Below are positions 51,940 through 61,400 of a stretch of 64,000 nt of DNA, one piece after another; position 1 is the first letter of the stretch; each line of letters starts with the position of its first letter. Source of the DNA: Argentina anserina (taxonomy: Eukaryota > Streptophyta > Magnoliopsida > Rosales > Rosaceae); NCBI RefSeq assembly GCF_933775445.1, contig NC_065877.1:17546001-17610000 (forward strand). The letters run 5' to 3'. The notes below the pieces were generated by a model. It was not told where the DNA came from. It searched no databases and saw only the letters and a program-made list of their open reading frames with translations. Made by a program: the position numbers and the translations under genes.

Positions 51940-53318
51940 ATGCGAGTTTCTATTGAATTTGAGAGTTTTGCAAGTGTGGGAGTGTGTTTCTTTCAAACTG
52001 AGTATCTTTACATCGTTTGCGTATCTTTAGTATTCCAATTGTGTATCTTTTCATTTCTCGTTTGAGTATCTTTCTGTAAGGCTTCTGATGCGAGTTTCTA
52101 TTGTATTTGAGAGTTTTGCAAGTGTGGGAGTGTGTCACTATTCCAATTGTGTATCTTTACATCGTTTGCGTATCTTTACTATTCCAATTGTGTATCTTTT
52201 CATTACTCGTTTGAGTATCTTTCTGTAAGGCTTTCGGATGCGAGTTTCTATTGAATTTGAGAGTTTTGCAATTGTGGGAGTGTGTTTCTTTTAAACTGAG
52301 TATCTTTACATCGTTTGCGTATCTTTAGTATTCCAATTGTGTATCTTTTCATTTCTCGTTTGAGTATCTTTCTGTAAGGTTTCTGATGCGAGTTTCTATT
52401 GTATTTGAGAGTTTTGCAAGTGTGGGAGTGTGTTTCTTTCAAACTGAGTATCTTTACATCGTTTGCGTATCTTTACTATTCCAATTGTGTATCTTTTCAT
52501 TTCTCGTTTGAGTATTTTTCTGTAAGGCTTCTGATGCGAGTTTCTATTGAATTTGAGAGTTTTGCAACTGTGGGAGTGTGTTTCTTTCAAACTGAGTATC
52601 TTTACATCGTTTGCATATCTTTACTATTCCAATTGTGTATCTTTACATCGTTTGCGTATCTTTACTATTCCAATTGTGTATCTTTTCATTTCTCGTTTGA
52701 GTATCTTTCTGTAAGGCTTTCTGATGCGAGTTTCTATTGAATTTGAGAGTTTTGCAAGTGTGGGAGTGTGTTTCTTTCAAACTGAGTATCTTTACATCGT
52801 TTGCGTATCTTTAGTATTCCAATTGTGTATCTTTTCATTTCTCGTTTGAGTATCTTTCTGTAAGGCTTCTGATGCGAGTTTCTATTGTATTTGAGAGTTT
52901 TGCAAGTGTGGGAGTGTGTCACTATTCCAATTGTGTATCTTTACATCGTTTGCGTATCTTTACTATTCCAATTGTGTATCTTTTCATTACTCGTTTGAGT
53001 ATCTTTCTGTAAGGCTTTCGGATGCGAGTTTCTATTGAATTTGAGAGTTTTGCAATTGTGGGAGTGTGTTTCTTTTAAACTGAGTATCTTTACATCGTTT
53101 GCGTATCTTTAGTATTCCAATTGTGTATCTTTTCATTTCTCGTTTGAGTATCTTTCTGTAAGGTTTCTGATGCGAGTTTCTATTGTATTTGAGAGTTTTG
53201 CAAGTGTGGGAGTGTGTTTCTTTCAAACTGAGTATCTTTACATCGTTTGCGTATCTTTACTATTCCAATTGTGTATCTTTTCATTTCTCGTTTGAGTATC
53301 TTTCTGTAAGGCTTTCGG
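51940..53318. repeat. 784-bp tandem duplication, second copy partial
   Basis: Units of 148, 150, 148, 148 and 190 bp from 51940 are followed at +784 by 148, 150, 148 and 149 bp. Both copies contain the GTGTCACTATTCC deletion, TCATTACTCG, GCTTTCGGATG, GCAATTGTGGG and TCTTTTAAACTG. The same block also occurs at 45723-46317 (offset 6217), so this cassette has moved or been retained across several kilobases. Confidence 0.9.
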
Positions 53319-56182
53319 ATGCGAGTTTCTATTGAATTTGAGAGTTTTGCAAGTGTGGGAGTGTGTTTCTTTCAAACTGAGTATCTTTACATCGTTTGCG
53401 TATCTTTACTATTCCAATTGTGTATCTTTTCATTTCTCGTTTGAGTATCTTTCTGTAAGGCTTCTGATGCGAGTTTCTATTGTATTTGAGAGTTTTGCAA
53501 GTGTGGGAGTGTGTTTCTTTCAAACTGAGTATCTTTACATCGTTTGCGTATCTTTACTATTCCAATTGTGTATCCTTACATCGTTTGCGTATCTTTTCTA
53601 TTCCAATTGTGTATCTTTTCATTTCTCGTTTGAGTATCTTTCTGTAAGGCTTTCGGATGCGAGTTTCTATTGAATTTGAGAGTTTTGCAATTGTGGGAGT
53701 GTGTTTCTTTCAAACTGAGTATCTTTACATCGTTTGCGTATCTTTACTATTCCAATTGTGTATCTTTACATCGTTTGCGTATCTTTACTATTCCAATTGT
53801 GTATCTTTTCATTTCTCGTTTGAGTATCTTTCTGTAAGGCTTCTGATGCGAGTTTCTATTGTATTTGAGAGTGTTGCAAGTGTGGGACTGTGTTTCTTTC
53901 AAAATGAGTATCTTTACATCGTTTGCGTATCTTTACTATTCCAATTGTGTATCTTTACATCGTTTGCGTATCTTTACTATTCCAATTGTGTATCTTTTCA
54001 TTTCTCGTTTGAGTATTTTTCTGTAAGGCTTCTGATGCGAGTTTCTATTGTATTTGAGAGTTTTGCAAGTGTGGGAGTGTGTTTCTTTCAAACTGAGTAT
54101 CTTTACATCGTTTGCGTATCTTTACTATTCCAATTGTGTATCTTTACATCGTTTGCGTATCTTTACTATTCCAATGGCGTATCTTTTCATTTCTCATTTG
54201 AGTATCTTTCTGTAAGGCTTCTGATGCGAGTTTCTATTGTATTTGAGAGTTTTGCAAGTGTGGGAGTGTGTTTCTTTCAAACTGAGTATCTTTACATCGT
54301 TTGCGTATCTTTACTATTCCAATTGTGTATCTTTACATCGTTTGCGTATCTTTACTATTCCAATTGTGTATCTTTTCATTTCTCGTTTGAGTATTTTTCT
54401 GTAAGGCTTCTGATGCGAGTTTCTATTGTATTTGAGAGTTTTGCAAGTGTGGGAGTGTGTTTCTTTCAAACTGAGTATCTTTACATCGTTTGCGTATCTT
54501 TACTATTCCAATTGTGTATCTTTACATCGTTTGCGTATCTTTACTATTCCAATTGTGTATCTTTTCATTTCTCGTTGGAGTATCTTTCTGTAAGGCTTTC
54601 GGATGCGAGTTTCTATTGAATTTGAGAGTTTTGCAATTGTGGGAGTGTGTTTCTTTTAAACTGAGTATCTTTACATCGTTTGCGTATCTTTAGTATTCCA
54701 ATTGTGTATCTTTTCATTTCTCGTTTGAGTATCTTTCTGTAAGGTTTCTGATGCGAGTTTCTATTGTATTTGAGAGTTTTGCAAGTGTGGGAGTGTGTTT
54801 CTTTCAAACTGAGTATCTTTACATCGTTTGCGTATCTTTACTATTCCAATTGTGTATCTTTTCATTTCTCGTTTGAGTATCTTTCTGTAAGGCTTTCGGA
54901 TGCGAGTTTCTATTGAATTTGAGAGTTTTGCAAGTGTGGGAGTGTGTTTCTTTTAAACTGAGTATCTTTACATCGTTTGCGTATCTTTACTATTCCAATT
55001 GTGTATCTTTTCATTTCTCGTTTGAGTATCTTTCTGTAAGGCTTCTGATGCGAGTTTCTATTGTATTTGAGAGTTTTGCAAGTGTGGGAGTGTGTTTCTT
55101 TCAAACTGAGTATCTTTACATCGTTTGCGTATCTTTACTATTCCAATTGTGTATCCTTACATCGTTTGCGTATCTTTTCTATTCCAATTGTGTATCTTTT
55201 CATTTCTCGTTTGAGTATCTTTCTGTAAGGCTTTCGGATGCGAGTTTCTATTGAATTTGAGAGTTTTGCAATTGTGGGAGTGTGTTTCTTTCAAACTGAG
55301 TATCTTTACATCGTTTGCGTATCTTTACTATTCCAATTGTGTATCTTTACATCGTTTGCGTATCTTTACTATTCCAATTGTGTATCTTTTCATTTCTCGT
55401 TTGAGTATCTTTCTGTAAGGCTTCTGATGCGAGTTTCTATTGTATTTGAGAGTGTTGCAAGTGTGGGACTGTGTTTCTTTCAAAATGAGTATCTTTACAT
55501 CGTTTGCGTATCTTTACTATTCCAATTGTGTATCTTTACATCGTTTGCGTATCTTTACTATTCCAATTGTGTATCTTTTCATTTCTCGTTTGAGTATTTT
55601 TCTGTAAGGCTTCTGATGCGAGTTTCTATTGTATTTGAGAGTTTTGCAAGTGTGGGAGTGTGTTTCTTTCAAACTGAGTATCTTTACATCGTTTGCGTAT
55701 CTTTACTATTCCAATTGTGTATCTTTACATCGTTTGCGTATCTTTACTATTCCAATGGCGTATCTTTTCATTTCTCATTTGAGTATCTTTCTGTAAGGCT
55801 TCTGATGCGAGTTTCTATTGTATTTGAGAGTTTTGCAAGTGTGGGAGTGTGTTTCTTTCAAACTGAGTATCTTTACATCGTTTGCGTATCTTTACTATTC
55901 CAATTGTGTATCTTTACATCGTTTGCGTATCTTTACTATTCCAATTGTGTATCTTTTCATTTCTCGTTTGAGTATTTTTCTGTAAGGCTTCTGATGCGAG
56001 TTTCTATTGTATTTGAGAGTTTTGCAAGTGTGGGAGTGTGTTTCTTTCAAACTGAGTATCTTTACATCGTTTGCGTATCTTTACTATTCCAATTGTGTAT
56101 CTTTACATCGTTTGCGTATCTTTACTATTCCAATTGTGTATCTTTTCATTTCTCGTTTGAGTATTTTTCTGTAAGGCTTCTG
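53022..56182. repeat. 1581-bp tandem duplication (two copies)
   Basis: Units at 53022, 53170, 53319, 53467, 53657, 53846, 54035, 54224 and 54413 recur exactly 1581 bp later (54603 to 55994). Shared markers are GCAATTGTGGG, GTATCCTTACATCG, TATCTTTTCTATTCC, GAGTGTTGCAAG with GGGACTGTG and AAAATGAG, and CAATGGCGTATC. The first copy closes with CGTTGGAGTATC directly joined to GCTTTCGGATG, a junction between two HOR types. Confidence 0.92.
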
Positions 56183-58439
56183 ATGCGAGTTTCTATTGTA
56201 TTTGAGAGTTTCGCAAGTGTGGGAGTGTGTTTCTTTCAAACTGAGTATCTTTACATCGTTTGCGTATCTTTACTATTCCAATTGTGTATCTTTTCATTTC
56301 TCGTTGGAGTATCTTTCTGTAAGGCTTTCTGATGCGAGTTTCTATTGTATTTGAGAGTTTTGCAAGTGTGGGAGTGTGTTTCTTTCAAACTGAGTATCTT
56401 TACATCGTTTGCGTATCTTTACTATTCCAATTGTGTATCTTTACATCGTTTGCGTATCTTTACTATTCCAATGGCGTATCTTTTCATTTCTCATTTGAGT
56501 ATCTTTCTGTAAGGCTTCTGATGCGAGTTTCTATTGTATTTGAGAGTTTTGCAAGTGTGGGAGTGTGTTTCTTTCAAACTGAGTATCTTTACATCGTTTG
56601 CGTATCTTTACTATTCCAATTGTGTATCCTTACATCGTTTGCGTATCTTTACTATTCCAATTGTGTATCTTTACATCGTTTGCATATCTTTACTATTCCA
56701 ATTGTGTATCTTTTCATTTCTCGTTTGAGTATTTTTCTGTAAGGCTTCTGATGCGAGTTTCTATTGTATTTGAGAGTTTTGCAAGTGTGGGAGTGTGTTT
56801 CTTTCAAACTGAGTATCTTTACATCGTTTGCGTATCTTTACTATTCCAATTGTGTATCTTTACATCGTTTGCGTATCTTTACTATTCCAATTGTGTATCT
56901 TTTCATTTCTCGTTTGAGTATTTTTCTGTAAGGCTTCTGATGCGAGTTTCTATTGTATTTGAGAGTTTCGCAAGTGTGGGAGTGTGTTTCTTTCAAACTG
57001 AGTATCTTTACATCGTTTGCGTATCTTTACTATTCCAATTGTGTATCTTTTCATTTCTCGTTGGAGTATCTTTCTGTAAGGCTTTCTGATGCGAGTTTCT
57101 ATTGTATTTGAGAGTTTTGCAAGTGTGGGAGTGTGTTTCTTTCAAACTGAGTATCTTTACATCGTTTGCGTATCTTTAGTATTCCAATTGTGTATCTTTT
57201 CATTTCTCGTTTGAGTATCTTTCTGTAAGGTTTCTGATGCGAGTTTCTATTGTATTTGAGAGTTTTGCAAGTGTGGGAGTGTGTTTCTTTCAAACTGAGT
57301 ATCTTTACATCGTTTGCGTATCTTTACTATTCCAATTGTGTATCTTTACATCGTTTGCGTATCTTTACTATTCCAATTGTGTATCTTTTCATTTCTCGTT
57401 TGAGTATTTTTCTGTAAGGCTTCTGATGCGAGTTTCTATTGTATTTGAGAGTTTCGCAAGTGTGGGAGTGTGTTTCTTTCAAACTGAGTATCTTTACATC
57501 GTTTGCGTATCTTTACTATTCCAATTGTGTATCTTTTCATTTCTCGTTTGAGTATCTTTCTGTAAGGCTTTCTGATGCGAGTTTCTATTGAATTTGAGAG
57601 TTTTGCAAGTGTGGGAGTGTGTTTCTTTTAAACTGAGTATCTTTACATCGTTTGCGTATCTTTACTATTCCAATTGTGTATCTTTTCATTTCTCGTTTGA
57701 GTATCTTTCTGTAAGGTTTTCGGATGCGAGTTTCTATTGAATTTGAGAGTTTTGCAATTGTGGGAGTGTGTTTCTTTCAAACTGAGTATCTTTACATCGT
57801 TTGCGTATCTTTACTATTCCAATTGTGTATCTTTACATCGTTTGCGTATCTTTACTATTCCAATTGTGTATCTTTTCATTTCTCGTTTGAGTATCTTTCT
57901 GTAAGGCTTCTGATGCGAGTTTCTATTGTATTTGAGAGTGTTGCAAGTGTGGGACTGTGTTTCTTTCAAAATGAGTATCTTTACATCGTTTGCGTATCTT
58001 TACTATTCCAATTGTGTATCTTTACATCGTTTGCGTATCTTTACTATTCCAATTGTGTATCTTTTCATTTCTCGTTTGAGTATCTTTCTGTAAGGCTTCT
58101 GATGCGAGTTTCTATTGTATTTGAGAGTTTTGCAAGTGTGGGAGTGTGTTTCTTTCAAACTGAGTATCTTTACATCGTTTGCGTATCTTTACTATTCCAA
58201 TTGTGTATCTTTACATCGTTTGCGTATCTTTACTATTCCAATTGTGTATCTTTTCATTTCTCGTTTGAGTATTTTTCTGTAAGGCTTCTGATGCGAGTTT
58301 CTATTGTATTTGAGAGTTTCGCAAGTGTGGGAGTGTGTTTCTTTCAAACTGAGTATCTTTACATCGTTTGCGTATCTTTACTATTCCAATTGTGTATCTT
58401 TTCATTTCTCGTTGGAGTATCTTTCTGTAAGGCTTTCTG
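56183..58439. repeat. Intermediate block of 189/149-bp units
   Basis: Unit lengths are 149, 189, 230, 189, 149, 148, 189, 149, 149, 189, 189, 189, 149. The three-dimer unit at 56521 has GTATCCTTAC and CGTTTGCATATC. The block resembles the 716-bp HOR with insertions of 148/149-bp units. No gene-like or unique sequence is present. Confidence 0.85.
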
Positions 58440-61400
58440 ATGCGAGTTTCTATTGTATTTGAGAGTTTTGCAAGTGTGGGAGTGTGTTTCTTTCAAACTG
58501 AGTATCTTTACATCGTTTGCGTATCTTTACTATTCCAATTGTGTATCTTTACATCGTTTGCGTATCTTTACTATTCCAATGGCGTATCTTTTCATTTCTC
58601 ATTTGAGTATCTTTCTGTAAGGCATCTGATGCGAGTTTCTATTGTATTTGAGAGTTTTGCAAGTGTGGGAGTGTGTTTCTTTCAAACTGAGTATCTTTAC
58701 ATCGTTTGCGTATCTTTACTATTCCAATTGTGTATCCTTACATCGTTTGCGTATCTTTACTATTCCAATTGTGTATCTTTTCATTTCTCGTTTGAGTATC
58801 TTTCTGTAAGGCTTTCGGATGCGAGTTTCTATTGAATTTGAGAGTTTTGCAATTGTGGGAGTGTGTTTCTTTCAAACTGAGTATCTTTACATCGTTTGCG
58901 TATCTTTACTATTCCAATTGTGTATCTTTACATCGTTTGCGTATCTTTACTATTCCAATTGTGTATCTTTTCATTTCTCGTTTGAGTATCTTTCTGTAAG
59001 GCTTCTGATGCGAGTTTCTATTGTATTTGAGAGTGTTGCAAGTGTGGGACTGTGTTTCTTTCAAAATGAGTATCTTTACATCGTTTGCGTATCTTTACTA
59101 TTCCAATTGTGTATCTTTACATCGTTTGCGTATCTTTACTATTCCAATTGTGTATCTTTTCATTTCTCGTTTGAGTATTTTTCTGTAAGGCTTCTGATGC
59201 GAGTTTCTATTGTATTTGAGAGTTTTGCAAGTGTGGGAGTGTGTTTCTTTCAAACTGAGTATCTTTACATCATTTGCGTATCTTTACTATTCCAATTGTG
59301 TATCTTTACATCGTTTGCGTATCTTTACTATTCCAATTGTGTATCTTTTCATTTCTCGTTTGAGTATTTTTCTGTAAGGCTTCTGATGCGAGTTTCTATT
59401 GTATTTGAGAGTTTTGCAAGTGTGGGAGTGTGTTTCTTTCAAACTGAGTATCTTTACATCGTTTGCGTATCTTTACTATTCCAATTGTGTATCTTTACAT
59501 CGTTTGCGTATCTTTACTATTCCAATTGTGTATCTTTTCATTTCTCGTTTGAGTATCTTTCTGTAAGGCTTCTGATGCGAGTTTCTATTGTATTTGAGAG
59601 TTTTGCAAGTGTGGGAGTGTGTTTCTTTCAAACTGAGTATCTTTACATCGTTTGCGTATCTTTACTATTCCAATTGTGTATCTTTACATCGTTTGCGTAT
59701 CTTTACTATTCCAATTGTGTATCTTTTCATTTCTCGTTTGAGTATTTTTCTGTAAGGCTTCTGATGCGAGTTTCTATTGTATTTGAGAGTTTTGCAAGTG
59801 TGGGAGTGTGTTTCTTTCAAACTGAGTATCTTTACATCGTTTGCGTATCTTTACTATTCCAATTGTGTATCTTTACATCGTTTGCGTATCTTTACTATTC
59901 CAATTGTGTATCTTTTCATTTCTCGTTTGAGTATTTTTCTGTAAGGCTTCTGATGCGAGTTTCTATTGTATTTGAGAGTTTCGCAAGTGTGGGAGTGTGT
60001 TTCTTTCAAACTGAGTATCTTTACATCGTTTGCGTATCTTTACTATTCCAATTGTGTATCTTTTCATTTCTCGTTGGAGTATCTTTCTGTAAGGCTTTCT
60101 GATGCGAGTTTCTATTGTATTTGAGAGTTTTGCAAGTGTGGGAGTGTGTTTCTTTCAAACTGAGTATCTTTACATCGTTTGCGTATCTTTACTATTCCTA
60201 TTGTGTATCTTTACATCGTTTGCGTATCTTTACTATTCCAATGGCGTATCTTTTCATTTCTCATTTGAGTATCTTTCTGTAAGGCTTCTGATGCGAGTTT
60301 CTATTGTATTTGAGAGTTTTGCAAGTGTGGGAGTGTGTTTCTTTCAAACTGAGTATCTTTACATCGTTTGCGTATCTTTACTATTCCAATTGTGTATCCT
60401 TACATCGTTTGCGTATCTTTACTATTCCAATTGTGTATCTTTTCATTTCTCGTTTGAGTATCTTTCTGTAAGGCTTTCGGATGCGAGTTTCTATTGAATT
60501 TGAGAGTTTTGCAATTGTGGGAGTGTGTTTCTTTCAAACTGAGTATCTTTACATCGTTTGCGTATCTTTACTATTCCAATTGTGTATCTTTACATCGTTT
60601 GCGTATCTTTACTATTCCAATTGTGTATCTTTTCATTTCTCGTTTGAGTATCTTTCTGTAAGGCTTCTGATGCGAGTTTCTATTGTATTTGAGAGTGTTG
60701 CAAGTGTGGGACTGTGTTTCTTTCAAAATGAGTATCTTTACATCGTTTGCGTATCTTTACTATTCCAATTGTGTATCTTTACATCGTTTGCGTATCTTTA
60801 CTATTCCAATTGTGTATCTTTTCATTTCTCGTTTGAGTATTTTTCTGTAAGGCTTCTGATGCGAGTTTCTATTGTATTTGAGAGTTTTGCAAGTGTGGGA
60901 GTGTGTTTCTTTCAAACTGAGTATCTTTACATCATTTGCGTATCTTTACTATTCCAATTGTGTATCTTTACATCGTTTGCGTATCTTTACTATTCCAATT
61001 GTGTATCTTTTCATTTCTCGTTTGAGTATTTTTCTGTAAGGCTTCTGATGCGAGTTTCTATTGTATTTGAGAGTTTTGCAAGTGTGGGAGTGTGTTTCTT
61101 TCAAACTGAGTATCTTTACATCGTTTGCGTATCTTTACTATTCCAATTGTGTATCTTTACATCGTTTGCGTATCTTTACTATTCCAATTGTGTATCTTTT
61201 CATTTCTCGTTTGAGTATCTTTCTGTAAGGCTTCTGATGCGAGTTTCTATTGTATTTGAGAGTTTTGCAAGTGTGGGAGTGTGTTTCTTTCAAACTGAGT
61301 ATCTTTACATCGTTTGCGTATCTTTACTATTCCAATTGTGTATCTTTACATCGTTTGCGTATCTTTACTATTCCAATTGTGTATCTTTTCATTTCTCGTT

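Noticed and set aside
58819..60102. 427-codon open frame, and many shorter open frames on both strands
   Set aside because: All are translations of satellite units. Their starts and stops follow unit boundaries, the peptides repeat every 63 residues, and units of other lengths shift the frame. There is no conserved domain, promoter or splice structure to support a gene.
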